A stretch of 64,000 bases of DNA from Cynocephalus volans (Eukaryota > Chordata > Mammalia > Dermoptera > Cynocephalidae), in contig NC_084464.1 in the NCBI RefSeq assembly GCF_027409185.1, positions 44,677,095 to 44,741,094 of the forward strand, read 5' to 3'. A program made the position numbers and the translations under genes. A model generated the notes under the pieces. It did no database searches. It was not told where the DNA came from and saw nothing but the letters and a program-made list of their open reading frames with translations. How positions within the stretch are numbered: position 1 is the stretch's first letter; each line of letters starts with the position of its first letter. Positions 11,641 to 24,210 of the stretch are shown here, piece after piece.

Positions 11641-13430
11641 GAAAGGGTCCAGCTGGTTAGCTCAATCAGTTAGAGCATGGTGCTGATAACACTAAGGTCC
11701 ATGGTGCTGATAACACTAAGTAAGGTCCATGGTGCTGATAACACTAAGGTCCATGGTGCTGATAACACTAAGGTCCATGGTGCTGATAACACTAAGTAAG
11801 GTCCATGGTGCTGATAACACTAAGTAAGGTCCATGGTGCTGATAACACTAAGGTCCATGGTGCTGATAACACTAAGGTCCACCTGTAACCCGCCAGCCCC
11901 CAAAAAAGGAAGAAAGAAAGAAAAGTAGAAGAGAGCAGGAAAGAATAAAGACATCAAAAATATAAAAGAAAGTTCAGTAAAATGTAGAATAGAAATAGAA
12001 TCGTTAACATCTGGATAATGACAGGACTCACAGTAAGAGAGAAAAATAGAGAATAAATATTTGAGGAAATAATGAGAAATAAATTTAACAATACTTTTAA
12101 AAAATGCCTCAGAATAAAGGGCTCAAAGAGTACCAAACAGGAGCAATGAGGAAAAATACTCACACCTAGGCTCATTACAGTGAGACAAAGAAATATCCTA
12201 AAAGCTTAAAGAGAGAAAAAGCAGTTCGTCTACCAAAGAGTAAGAATTGCATTGACATCAGACTTTTCAATAGCATGCAAGAAGAAAATAAAATAATATT
12301 ATTATAGTAGCGAAGTAAAATAAGTTTAAGCCTAGGACTTGCCTACAGCTAAACTGCTATTCAGATGAGACAGCATAATAAATATATTCTCATGCATGCA
12401 AAAGTCTTAGAACCCAAAGATTCTTTACAAAGCACTCTTGGAGGAAGTACTCAGATAAGAAGGGAATCAAGGAAGTCACAACAAGGAGCATAGGAATAAG
12501 GATGATTTGGCAACAAATACAAGATCATATTTTTAAAAAGGGGCAAAAATAGGGTCGGGGGAAGGGGGCCTATATGCCTGTATGTGTGCGTGAGTGTAAC
12601 TTCAGAATTAAAAATCTACATAATATCTCCTTGGTGGGAGAACTGGCATTTGGGGAGGGAAGAAGAAAATCAAAATGACGTTAAGAGTATGTTAAAGAAT
12701 TTGGGGCGAGATATAAATATTAAGGTATTTAAGAAATTTAAAAAGGTAAACATAAGTATGTGTCTTAGATTAAAGGCAACTATCTTAAGAACAGAAACAG
12801 TATGTTTTAGTTCAGCAGGAAAAAAATCAGTCTATCAAACGAAGGGCAAGAAAAGGGAAGAAACATTGTACAATAAATAGGAAATGTGAAATGAGTCGCC
12901 AAAATATGTCTTAATACGTCAGCAGTTACCAATTAAAAGACAAAGACTCTCATAATGGAGGAAATAAAAGAACCAAACTATGCGTGATTTACAACAAATA
13001 CTCTTAAAGCAGAGAGACAAGTAAAGATTGAAATTAAGAGGAGGGAAAAAAGGTTCACCTGGTGGCAAATATAGTGCAAAAGAAAGTTAGGCGACAATCT
13101 CAGTACATAACAAAATAGAATTTAAGGTTAAAAATAAAGTGCATAAAAGATAAAAGAAAAGATGTTTATATAATCAAAAAAGGAACAATAGAGCAACAGT
13201 ATATAGTAATTGTAAATATATATAAACTCAACAATACGACCTCACAGTTTGTAAAGCAACAACTGAAAGCATTGCAGGCTGAAGTTGATTTTTTAAAATG
13301 CATTTGGAGATTTTAACAAACTGCTCTCAAAAATTGGTAGTTAAACTATACAAAAAAATAAGTGGAGATCTTGAAGGGGAGAACAATAAAATTACTTCAG
13401 TTCAGCTTATTACTATTATTTTTAAAAAAG
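11440..13430 (+). repeat. AT-rich field, probably old L1/HAL1-type sequence
   Basis: Flanking the expanded SINE, the sequence is A-rich on the plus strand, with phrases such as catgcaagaagaaaataaaa and 'ctcttggaggaagtactcag' reminiscent of old LINE-1/HAL1 ORFs. No intact frame is present. Assignment is tentative. Confidence 0.4.
11645..11909 (+). mobile_element. tRNA-Ile-derived SINE with eight tandem copies of its anticodon-arm segment
   Basis: The element opens with an A box (agctggttagctcaatca) and ends in ccgccagccccc plus an A-rich tail. Between them the segment containing atggtgctgataacactaa is repeated eight times (11,678-11,875). Units are 24 nt or, with an extra GTAA, 28 nt, and the first copy is partial. 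The loop CTGATAA matches the tRNA-Ile(GAU) anticodon loop. The usual B box is degraded. Confidence 0.9.
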
Positions 13431-13432
13431 AG

Positions 13433-13508
13433 GACCGGTAAGAGATCTTAACCCTTGACTTGGTGTTGTCAGCACCACACTCTCCCAAGTGAGCCACGGG
13501 CCGGCCCC
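13433..13508 (-). mobile_element. Truncated tRNA-derived SINE, antisense
   Basis: On the minus strand it reads ggggccggcccgtggctcac followed by 'gtggtgctgacaacacc', then the 3' part ccaagtcaagggttaagatc. One unit of the composite family is represented. Confidence 0.75.
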
Positions 13509-13668
13509 TAAGTTCAGCTTATTAATAAAGCCTCAACAAATAAGAAACTGATAGATTCTTCCAGATTAAAAATGACTAGAGAGACAGGAAAACTTACTGA
13601 AATTCATGATTCTGGATTGCAGGGCAGGAGGCTGAGGAGTAAAGGGAGCTTTAAGGATCCTTATTGGG

Positions 13669-13809
13669 GGGCCGAGCCCATGGCGCACTTGGTAGAGTGC
13701 TGTGCTGGGAGCGCGGCGACGCTCCCGCCGCGGGTTCAGATCCTATATAGGACTGACCGGTGCACTCACTGGCTGAGTGCCGGTCACGAATAAACGACAA
13801 AAAAAAAAA
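13669..13809 (+). mobile_element. tRNA-derived SINE with target-site duplication
   Basis: The head gggccgagcccatggcgcac, B-box ggttcagatcc, second unit ending 'gagtgccggtcacgaataaa' and an A tail are present. The flanks aaggatccttattggg (13653-13668) and aaggatctttattggg (13810-13825) form a 16-bp duplication with one mismatch. Confidence 0.85.
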
Positions 13810-14269
13810 AAGGATCTTTATTGGGAAAACTGGTGAACTTTTAATATATACTGTAGATTAGATAATAGTATTACATCCAAGTTAAATTTCCTGAATATAA
13901 TCATTCTCCTGTGTTTATGTAAGACAACGTCCTTATTCTTAGCAAGTACATTTAAATACAAGGGTACTTCAAAAAGTTCTTGGAAAAATAGAATTAAAAG
14001 ATAATATTAATCTTTCCATGAACTTTTTGCAGTACATTTGTATTTAGCAGTAAAGGGGCATGATGCCTGAAGCTTACTCTAAAATGGTTAGGAAAAAACA
14101 TTAGAGAGACAGAGGCAGAGAGAAAGAGAAAGCAAATATGGCAAAATGTTAAAAAATTGTTGAATTTGGAGAAAGTGTGCATAAGAATTCTTTGCACTAC
14201 TCTTGGGACTTTTCTATAAGTTTGAAATTACTTCAAAATAACAAGTTTTAAAATGTCATAAATAACCTT

Positions 14270-15230
14270 TGAATTAAAAGAAAAATATATAAAAAATATA
14301 AATGCTTAGAATTGAATAAAAATTAAAACACTACACATCAAAATGCATTAGATGTTAAAATTAAATTAAAGCAGAAAGTAGAGGGAAATGTTTTACCTTT
14401 AACTACACTGATGAAACAAAAAAAAAAAAGTGAAAATCAAATGAGCTAAGCATTCAACTCAAAAGTTTGGTAAAGAGGAACAGAACAGGGCCAGCCCGTG
14501 GCTCACTCGGGAGAGTGTGGTGCTGAGAACACCAAGGCCCCGGGTTCGGATCCCATATAGGGATGGCCGGTTCGCTCACTGGGTGAGTGTGGTGCTCACA
14601 ACACCAAGTCAAGGGTTAAGATCCCCTTACCGATCATCTTTAAAAAAAAAAAAAAAAAAAAAAAAAGAGGAACAGAACAAACCCAAAGTAGGAAGGAAAT
14701 AAAAAAAGATAAGAACAGAGATCAACGAAATAGAGAACTAAAAGCAATAAAAGAGATTAATGAAAACAAAAGCTGCCCTTTGAAAAATACTTATAAATGT
14801 TGTCTCAGAAAATAGGATGATGAACAAAATCTGCCCAACTCATTGTACAAAGAAACTTTTATTACAAAACAAACATGAAAATACATGCAAAGCAAGCTTC
14901 AAGTCCATGTTTTATAAAAGTAAATGTTAACCAAATAAAACCAACAGTAAATGTATAACTGTAGAACAAACAAATAGACTTTGTTCAATGCAAAGATGCT
15001 TCACATCAAAAAATCTCTCAATATAATTCACCACATTAGGAGATTAAGAAGGAAAATACATACTGGCAGTCAAATAAATCAATTCTGGAAAACTATTTTT
15101 GAATTGTTGAAATCTATGTTTTTCAAAAAAAAACTTATAAAATTAGAAATAAACAAAAACCTACTTAATTTAGTAAAGGCTGTGTATAAAAACTTACAAC
15201 AAGAACTTCTGCTTCTGGGAAATTAAGTAC
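14270..15230 (+). repeat. Old L1 ORF2 fragment split by a SINE
   Basis: Sequence such as aagatcagagatcaacgaaa-type L1 ORF2 text (14,715-14,790) and 'acaaaagctgccctttgaaa' continues across the SINE at 14,488-14,663. Frames are broken. Confidence 0.55.
14488..14663 (+). mobile_element. Composite tRNA-derived SINE with 16-bp target-site duplication
   Basis: The two units are gggccagcccgtggctcact and 'gggatggccggttcgctcac', followed by a poly-A tail. The perfect duplication aaagaggaacagaaca occurs at 14472-14487 and 14664-14679, so the insertion is fairly recent. Confidence 0.9.
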
Positions 15231-15482
15231 ACATGCTATTCCTCCCACTAAATACAGCTGAAAACCCTGGACACGGCATATAAAACAAATTTAAGAAGAC
15301 TCTGAAAGGTGGAGATGAGAAGGCAGACCAGCTGGGACCTCAGGAGCTGAGGGCTTACACAATGGTCAGTTCCCTGGGCTTTCTTTTTGTCTCATATATC
15401 CCAGACTTGGAGCTGAAGAAACCGGCAACTTGGAAAGGCCATTAGCACAAACAAAAAAAGCCTCACCCTCCAGGAAAAAAAA

Positions 15483-15507
15483 AGGAAGAAGAAGAAGAAG
15501 AAGAAGC
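15483..15507 (+). repeat. (GAA)n microsatellite
   Basis: About eight GAA/AGA trinucleotide units in a row. Confidence 0.9.
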
Positions 15508-16060
15508 CCTAATATGACTAGTTAAAAAATCAGAACAGAGGCAGCCTATCAAGATGGAAACTTTTGGAAAATAACTGCTCTGTTCCAGGCAAACACAGAA
15601 ATAACTGTGACTTCACTCCTCATCACACCAGAATGGCTCATGTGATATGAGAAGCTTAGACTTCCACCCTCTTGAGGCTGTAACCAGGCACCTCAACATC
15701 ACTCTGCAGTGGTGTCCAAGAAGACCAATTAGAAAACCAAGAATTTCATTTCTGCAGACCAGCAATGAGGCACCCTCCCCAAGATATCACTGGAGATTGC
15801 AGGGTGGGGGTAGGGGGGCCAGAGGAGAACACCTTCCCAGCAATGATGAAAACAGCTAAGAGAAGTTCTCTTAACAGAATGGAAATGATAAAATAGTAAC
15901 AGTGGAACATCAAGAAAGAAGTAAAGACAAGTTAAGCAAATATAAAGTAAATACAATAAATTTTTCCTCTTTTGAGTTTTCTAAATTATGTTTGGTGGTT
16001 GAAGCAAAAAGTACAACACTGTCTAATGTGGTTGTAAATGTATGTAAAGAAATTATTCAG

Positions 16061-16195
16061 GGGCCGAGCCCGTGGCGCACTCGGTAGAGTGCTGCGCTGG
16101 AAGCGCGGCGACGCTCCCGCCGCGGGTTCGGATCCCATATAGGAATGACGGGTGCACTCACTGGCTGAGTGCCGGTCACGAAAAAACGACAAAAA
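16061..16195 (+). mobile_element. tRNA-derived SINE with perfect target-site duplication
   Basis: The head gggccgagcccgtggcgcac and tail 'cggtcacgaaaaaacgacaa' are present. The perfect duplication aaagaaattattcag occurs at 16046-16060 and 16196-16210. This is a young copy. Confidence 0.9.
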
Positions 16196-16521
16196 AAAGA
16201 AATTATTCAGGACAATCACACTTTAAGTGGGGAGAGTAAAGGGATGGGAAATAAGAGAAGTGAGGTTTCTATAATTTACTAGAAATAGTAAATGATGACA
16301 CCAGTAGACTATGACAACTTATGTATATATGTAATACCTACAGCAACCACTTAAAAAGTTATGCAAAGAGATACACTCAAAAACAGTATAGATAAATAAA
16401 AGTGGAATTATGAAAAATGTTCAAGTAAGCCACAGAAAGGCAGGAAAAAGTAAATAGAGAAATGAAACTTAGAACACATAGAAAACAAAAATAAAATGAC
16501 AGAAATAAGTCCTACTTTTTA

Positions 16522-16886
16522 CTATGAACTGAATTGTGTCCCACAAATTCATATGTTGAAGCACTAACCCACAATGGGAGTATATTTGGAGACAGGGCCT
16601 TTTTGAAAGTAATTAAAATTAAAAGAGGTCATAAGAGTAGGGCCCTGATCTGGTGGGATTAGTGTCCTTATAGGGATAGAAAGAGAGACCAGAGTCTGCT
16701 CTATTGCTTTTCCCCCTCCTTTTCCTCTCTCACCATCTACACACCAGCGTGAGGGCACAGTAAGAACGCGGCAACTCTCCATAAGCCAGGATGAGCCCTT
16801 AATAGAAACCAACCAGGCTGGCACACTGATCTCAGACTTCTAGCCTTCAGAATTGTGAGAAAATAAATTTCTGTTGTTTAAACCAC
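16522..16886 (+). mobile_element. MLT1-like MaLR LTR
   Basis: The segment starts actgaattgtgtcccacaaa, contains 'ttggagacagggcctttttg' and 'agtgtccttatagggatag', and ends with 'gaaaataaatttctgttgtt'. This is the typical order of a MaLR (MLT1-type) LTR on the plus strand. Confidence 0.7.
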
Positions 16887-16894
16887 ATTCCTTT

Positions 16895-17078
16895 CCTTAT
16901 AAAGCCCCAGTCTACTGCCTGATAACCCATTAAACCATTAACCCAGTAATACATGAATGGATACATAGGGTATAGTCCTCATGATCCAATCACCTCTTAA
17001 AGACTCCACCTTTCAAATATCATACTGGGGATTAAGTTTCAAGGTGAGCTTTGGAGGGGACATTCAAACCATATCAAG
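16895..17078 (-). mobile_element. MST/THE1-type MaLR LTR fragment, antisense
   Basis: It contains 'ccaatcacctcttaaagac', 'ccacctttcaaatatcatac' and the terminal 'acattcaaaccatatcaa', the reverse-strand hallmark of MST/THE1 LTRs. Confidence 0.6.
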
Positions 17079-18496
17079 CTATGATGAAATCAAACTAGAA
17101 GTTAATGACAGAAAGATAACAGGAAAATCCGCAAACACTTAGCAACTAAGCAAACACTTTAAAACAATCCATAAATCAAAGATTAAGTCTCAATGGAAAT
17201 TTTTATGGGCACAGATAAAGCAGTGCTGAAAGGAAAATTTACAGCATGAAATGCATACATTAAAAAAAGAGGAAAATCTCAAATCAATAATCTAAGCCCT
17301 CACTTCAAGAACCTAAAAAAAGAGGATCAAAACAGACCCAAAGCAAGAAGAAAAAAGTAAAGATCAGAAATAATGAAATTGAAAGCAGAAAAATGATAGA
17401 GAAAATCAATAAAATAGATTGTTTTAAAATATTAATAAATTAATGAACACCTAGCAGACTGACAATGAAAAAATAGAGAAGATAGAAATTACCAATATCA
17501 GTAACAAAACAGAATATTACTACATATCCTGCAGACATCAAAAAGATAAAAAGATGATACTACAAAAAATTCTACAATTTGACAACTTAAAATGGATCAC
17601 TTCCTCAAAACACACAAATTGCTAGAACTCATCCAATATGAAGTAGATCATTTGAATAGCCCTATAATTAGTAAGGTATTGAATTCAAAAGCTAAACTCC
17701 GAGAGAGGAAATCTTCAGACCCAGATTTGAGAATTCTACCAAACATTTAAAGAAAAACTAATATCACTTCTACACAACCTCTTCCAGAAAATAGAAGAGG
17801 AGGGAATATTTCCGAATTCGTTTTGTGAAACTAATACTATCCTGATATCAAAACCAGATGAAAAAGAAAACTACAGATCAATATCTTTCATTAATATAAG
17901 CACAAAAATTCTTAACAAAACATTAGCAAATACAATTCAGCAATATATAAAAAGTATTTTATACATCATGATCATTGGGTTTTTCCAAGAATGCAAAGCA
18001 GATTTCAATATTCAAAAATCAATCAATATAATCTACCATATTATCAGACTAAAGAAGAAAAAAATTACATGATTATATCAATTAATTCAGAAAAAGAGTT
18101 TGATTAAATTTAACACCCATTTATGATAAAAACTCGGAAAAAAAAAACAGAAATAAAGGAGACTTTCTCAATTTAACAAAAAGCATCTTTAAAAAGACCC
18201 TAGAGCTAACATTACACTTAATGTTGAAAGACTAAATGCTTTTCCCCTAACACTGAATACAAGACAAGATGTCTTCTCTCACTGTTCTTATTCAACATAG
18301 TGTTCAAAGTTCTAGCCACTAATACAAGAAAGTAAAAGGTATACAGATCAGATAGGAGAAAATAAAAATATCTTTATTTTCAGATGGCATAATTTACTAC
18401 ATAGAAAATCCTAATAAGCCTGTAAAAACACTCCTAGAACTAATAAGTGAGCTCAGCAAGGTTACAGGATACAAGATAAACATACAAAGATCAATT

Positions 18497-20087
18497 GTGC
18501 CATTTTCCATAAAGGCTGCACCATTTTGCAGTCCCACCAACCATGTATGAGAGTTCGTTTTTCTCCACAACCTCTCCAGCACTTATCATTCTCAGTCTTT
18601 TGGATATTAGACATCCTGACCAGAATGAGATGGTATCTCAAAGTGGTTTTGATTTGCATTTCCCAGATGCTAAGTGATGATGAGCATTTTTTCATGTATC
18701 TTTTGGCCATTCATATATCTTCCTTTGTGAAATGCCTATTCAGCTCCTTTGCCCATTTTTTAATTGGGTTATTTGTTTTTTTGCTGTAAAGTTGTTTGAG
18801 TTCCTTCTATATTCTGGATATTAATCCTTTGTCAGATGTATATTTTGCAAATATTTTCTCCCACTCTGTTGGTTATCTTTACACTCTGTTGATTGTTTCT
18901 TTTGCTGTACAGATGCTTTTTAGTTTGATATAATCCCATTTGTTTATTTTTCCTTTAGTTGCCTGTGCTTTGGGGGTCATATTCATGAAGTCTGTACCCA
19001 CTCCTACTTCCTGGAGTGTTTCTCCTATGTTTCCTTTAAGGAGTTTTATTGTTTCAGGATGTATATTTAATTCCTTAATCCATTTTGAGTTGATTTGTTA
19101 TATGGTGAGAGGTACAAGTCTAGTTTCATTCTCCTGCATATGAATATTCCAGTTTTCCCAGCACCATTTGCTGAAGAGGCAGTCTCTTCCCCAGTGTGTA
19201 GATTCGGTGCCTTTGTCAAAGATCAGATGGCTGTAGGTGTATGGGTTGATTTCTGGGTTCTCTATTCCATTGATCCGTGTGTCTGTTTTTATGCCAGTAC
19301 AATGCTGTTTAGTTATTATAGCTTTGTAATATAGTTTAAAGTCAGGTAGTGTTATGCCTCCAGCTTTATTTATTTTTTGCTCAGGATTGCTTTGGCTACA
19401 TGTGGTCTTTTGTTATTCCATATAAATGTCTGGATAGTTTTTCCCATTTCTGAGAAAAATGTCATTGGAATTTTGATGGGGATTGCATTGAATCTGTAGA
19501 TCACTTTGCATAATAAAGTTTCACCAAACAATTATACACAGATCTACCATATGACCCAGCTATTCCACTGCTAGGAGTATACCCAGAGGAATGGAAATCA
19601 TCATGCCGAAGGGATACCTATACTCCAGTGTTTACTGCAGCACTGTTTACAATAGCCAAGAGTTGGAGCCAGACCAAATGTCCATCATCAGATGAGTGGA
19701 TAAGGAAACTGTGGTATATCTACACAATGGAATTCTACTCTGCTATAAAAAAAGAATGAAATACTACCATTTGCAACATGGATGGACTTAGAGAAAATTA
19801 TTTTAAGTGAAACAAGTCAGGCACAGAAAGAGAAATACCACGTGTTCTCACTTATTTGTGGGAGCTATAAATAAATAAATAAATAAATAAATAAACACAC
19901 AAACAAATAAAGGGGTGAGGGGGAAGAAGACACAACAATCACAACAATTCCTTGAACCTGTTAAGACAAGTGAACAGATATGATGTGGGGGGGAAGAGAT
20001 AGAGGGAGGTAGGAAAGAGCACCGGGTAAAGGGTCATGAAAATCAACTACAATGTATATTGAGAAATAAAAATAAAAATAAATAAAT
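18497..20087 (+). mobile_element. Younger L1 3' end with 5' inversion, nested in older L1
   Basis: The right part (19,510-20,087) is plus-strand L1 ORF2 end and 3'UTR with an A-rich tail (aataaaaataaaaataaata). The left part (18,497-19,505) is the immediately preceding ORF2 sequence in reverse orientation. This is the hallmark of twin priming. A long target-site duplication was not found, and the host L1 text resumes on both sides. Confidence 0.75.
19869..19897 (+). repeat. (AAAT)n microsatellite in L1 3'UTR
   Basis: About seven ATAA units in tandem. Confidence 0.85.
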
Positions 20088-22099
20088 TATATTTCTATAC
20101 ACTAATAATGAATACAAATACCAAAATTAAAATACAATACCATTAAAATTGCTCAAAAATAAAGTATTTAAGTGTAAATCCAACAAAACGTTCATGCTGA
20201 AAACTTGTATGCTGAAAACTATACAACACCAATAAAAGAAATCAAAGAATACCTAAATAATCGAAAAACATACCATGCTCATGGATTGGAAGACTCCACA
20301 TAATAAAGATGCTGATTCTTCTCAAATTATTATACAATTCCTGTCAAAATTCCAACAAGATTTTTTAATAAACATAAAAACTATTATTCTAAACTTTATT
20401 TGAAAAAGCAAAAGAACTTGAATAGCTAAAACAATCTTGAAAAAATAAAGTGGGAGAATCCAGTCTATCTGATTTTAAAACTTATTATATAGCTACAGTA
20501 ATCAAGGCTGTGTTGTATTGGAGAAGGGACTGTCATGTAGATCAATGGGACCGAATAAAGAACCCCAAAATAGACCCACACGAATATGCCCAGCTGATTT
20601 TTGACAAAGGTACAAAAGCAATTCATGGAGGAAAGATCATTTTTTCAACAAATGGTGCTGGAACAATTAAACATCCAAAGGCAAAGGAAGAGAAGGAGGA
20701 AGAGCCAAGCCTGAACCTCACACCTTATGCAAAATTTAATTCAACATGGATTACAAGCTTAAATGTACAATGTAAAACTATAAAACTTTTAGGAGAAAAT
20801 CTTCAGAATCTAGAGTTCGGCAATGAATTCTTAGCCTTGATACTAAAAGAACAATCTACAAAAGGAAAAATTGACCAATTGAAGCTCATTAAAACAAAAA
20901 ACTTTTGCTCTGTGAAAGACCTGTGAAGAGAATGAAAAGATAAGCTATGTAATGCAAGAAAATATTTGCAAACCATGATCCAACAAAGGACTAATATCTA
21001 GAATTTATAACAAACTATCAAAATTCAACAGTTAAAAAAAAAATTCAGTTAGAAAATGGGAAAAAGACATGAAGGGACATTTCATCAAAGAGGACATACA
21101 GATGGCAGATAAGCACATGAAATAATGTTCAACATGACTAGATAATAGGGAAATGCAAATTAAAACCATAATGAGATCTAACCACACACCTGTTAGAATG
21201 GCTAAAATATAAACTAGTGACAATAAGAAATGCTAACAAAGATGCCAAAAATTTTGATCACTCATATATTGTTGGTGCGGCCACTCTGGAAGAAAGTTTG
21301 GCAGTTTCTTAAAAAAAAAAAAAGACTAAAAATGCAGCTATCATACATTCAGTCAGTATATTCCTGAGCATTTACCCCTAGGAAATGAAAGCTTTAGTCC
21401 ACCCAAAAACCTATACATGAGTGTTTATAGCAGCTGTATTCATATTAGCCAAAAGCAGGAAACAACACCAATGTCTTCAAAGGGTGAATGGCTAAAGTAA
21501 CTGTACTACATTCACACCATGGAATAAGATTTAGCAATTACAAATTATTGATATATGCAGCAGCCTGTGTAATCCCCAGAGAAATAAGCTGAGAGAAAAC
21601 AATCAATCCCAAAACGTTATGTACTGTATGTTTCCACTTATAAAACATTTTGTCTTGAAATGACTAAATTATAGAAATGGAGAACAGATTAGCAATTGCT
21701 AGATATTGAAAAGAGTGTGGAGCAGTAGGGAAGTGAGTGTGGCTTAAAAGGGGCAATATGAGGAATCCTTGTGATGATAGGAATGTTCTGCATCTTGACT
21801 GTATCAATGTATCCCAGTTGTGATACTGTACCATAGTTTTGCAAGATGTTGCCATCAGGGGAAACTGGGTAAAGGGCACATGGAATCTGTTTGTATTATT
21901 TCTTACAACTGCAAATCCACCGTATCTAAAATTAAAAGGTGCATTTTTAAAAAAACCTACAGCAAATTTTGTGCTTCATGGGAAATATTTAGGTGTCTTT
22001 TCATTAAAAATGATGTTCATAGTCACCCTACTGTTTGGCATAGCACTGGAGATCCTGGTCAATGATATGAAAAATAAAACTAATTAAAAATTTTAAGGA

Positions 22100-22855
22100 C
22101 TAGAAGTGAAGAGAGAAAATTTTCAGGGTTTTCAGATGATGTTATTATCTACCTGGAAAAGGAGAAAGACAGAATATCAATAACAAACCACTAAAACCAA
22201 TAAGAGAATCCAGCATATAAAATCAACCTACAAAGACTGATTAATTTATAATATTTGCAAATTGTATATCTGATAAAGTGTTAATACCAGAATACATAAG
22301 GAACTTCTACAACTCAACAACCACCACAAATGACTAAAAATAGGCAAAGGTACGCACACAAATGCTCTATAAATATAAAGGCAAATATGAGAGTGACAAG
22401 CAGCATATTCAGAATTATGGTACCTCTGGGATGGGAGAGTGAGTAATGGAGTGGGGTGGGGGGTTGTTCACAGAGCTCCAGCTTTATCTGTCATGCTGTG
22501 TTTCTTAAAAAATCAACCATGGCCATATGAGGGGTTCTCTGGGATGCTGGTAATAGACAACTTATCTGGCTTTGTGAAAATTTATCTATCAAATCATTTA
22601 TGACATGTGCATTGCTCTGCACATTTGTGATTTTTCAATAAAAATATATGTATTAAATAACTTAAGTCACAAACCAAGTTTGGACCTGAGTAGTAGACAC
22701 ATGCCTTTCTGGTACATTATTCTCTTTTCTCTTTTTTTGTGCTTAAAACTTTATATAAATCAGATATTATGCTTTTCTCATTCTAAAATGATGTTTTGAG
22801 ATTCACCCATGTTAACAAATGTAGCTGTAGTCCATTTTGCTGCCAAACAAAAAAA
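22100..22855 (+). repeat. Probable old L1 remnant
   Basis: Phrases such as 'taataccagaatacataagg' and 'aacttctacaactcaacaac' are L1 ORF2-like. The remainder up to 22,855 is AT-rich with no gene. Confidence 0.45.
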
Positions 22856-22859
22856 AAAA

Positions 22860-23642
22860 AAAATCAGCAAAGGACTTAAATAGACATTTTTTCCAAAGAT
22901 GATACACAAATGGCCAACAAGCACATGAAAACATGTTCGATATCTCTAATCACTAGAAAAATGCAAATCTAAACCATAATGAGACATTACCGGAACCCCT
23001 GACCACTGTTAGTGGCATTGTAAATGGTGCAACTACTATGGAAAACAGTATGGCAGTTCCTCCATACCATTATGCTAAGATTAAAAATAGAACTACCATA
23101 TAATCCAGCAATCCCACTTCTGGGAATAAACCCAAAAGAACTGAAAGCAGGGACTTAAGCAGGTATTTGCAGTCTCATGTTCATAGCAACATTATTCACA
23201 AGAGACAAGAGGTGAAAACAACACAAATGTCCATCAACAGATGTATGGATAAAATATGGTACATACATACAGTAGAATATTATTCAGCCTTAAAAAGGAA
23301 GGAAGTACTGTCACATGCTACAACATGGATGATTTTTAAGGACATTATGCTAAGTGAAATAAGCCACTTGCAAAAAGACGAAAACTGTATGATTATACAT
23401 ATGAGTTATCTGAAGTAGTCAAATTCATAAAAACAGAAAGTAGAATGATGGTTACCAGGGGTTGGGAGGAGGAGGAAATGGGGAGTTGTCTTAATGGGTG
23501 TAAAGTTCTGGTTTTGCAAGATAAAGTTTGGAGATTGGTTGTACAACAATGTGAATATACTTAACACTGCTGAACTATATACTTAAAAATGGTTAAGATG
23601 GTAAATATTACGTTACATGATTTTTACCACAATTTTAAAAAA
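22860..23642 (+). mobile_element. L1M-type 3' end
   Basis: ORF2 C-terminal text (aatggccaacaagcacatga; 'caacatggatgatttttaag') is followed by an L1M-like 3'UTR ('ggttaccaggggttgggagg', 'tatacttaaaaatggttaag'). Confidence 0.8.
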
Positions 23643-24104
23643 ATTGATTACATTTTTCTACACCTGAAATAACTGATTAGAAAATAATATTACAATAAGA
23701 TACCAATCATGATAACAGCAAAAGCTGTAAAATGTCTAAGAATTAACTGAGCATATACAAGACCACTATGAAAAGTGAATTTTAAATTTAAAAATTTTAA
23801 AGCCCAAAAAACTGGCTTCCCCATGGTGAGGCTGCTTAGACACAAGGAGAACATCCTTCTAGTGCAGGATTACAGGAAGAGTGGGGCTCAGAGCTGGGCC
23901 CACTCACTGCTGTGCCTTCTCACAGCTTAACCTTAACCAGTCTTGGTTTTCTTAGTTGAAGAAAGGAGATGATAATATTCACAGGGCTGCCAAGAGAATA
24001 GCTTTAGACAACCGTACATGGATGTTATTAACATAAGACACTCTAGAATGTCAGTGGTTCCTAGCCTGGGATCTGCTTACAGGCCCCAAGAACTCTGAGG
24101 GAAA

Positions 24105-24210
24105 GGGCTGACCAGTTAGCTCAGTTGGTTAGAGGGCAGCCTTATAACAACAAGGTCAAGGTTTTCTATCTCTATACTGGCCAGCTACCAAAAACAACAA
24201 CAAAAAAAGA
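24105..24210 (+). mobile_element. tRNA-Ile-derived SINE monomer
   Basis: It opens gggctgaccagttagctcag and closes tactggccagctacc with a CAA-rich tail. Confidence 0.8.

Larger units (their letters stand above)
17090..22090 (+). mobile_element. Old plus-strand L1, interrupted by a younger L1
   Basis: Decayed L1 ORF2 text runs from about 17,090 to 18,495 and resumes at about 20,090 (ttatatttctatacactaat), reaching L1M-like 3'UTR sequence by about 21,950. A 158-codon open stretch (20,450-20,926) shows IKNPKIDPHEYAQLIFDKGT and SLNLTPYAKFNSTWITSLN, ordinary L1 ORF2 C-terminal sequence. Confidence 0.75.

Noticed and set aside
11675-11880. CRISPR-like array
   Set aside because: Repeats are directly adjacent with no unique spacers, they derive from one SINE segment, and the genome is mammalian.
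11660-11900. Functional tRNA-Ile genes or a tRNA cluster
   Set aside because: The A box and anticodon loop resemble tRNA-Ile, but no copy has a complete T arm and acceptor stem. The surrounding A-rich tail and family copies show they are SINE.
20450-20926. 158-codon open frame as a novel gene
   Set aside because: The translation is L1 ORF2 C-terminal sequence and lies inside an L1.
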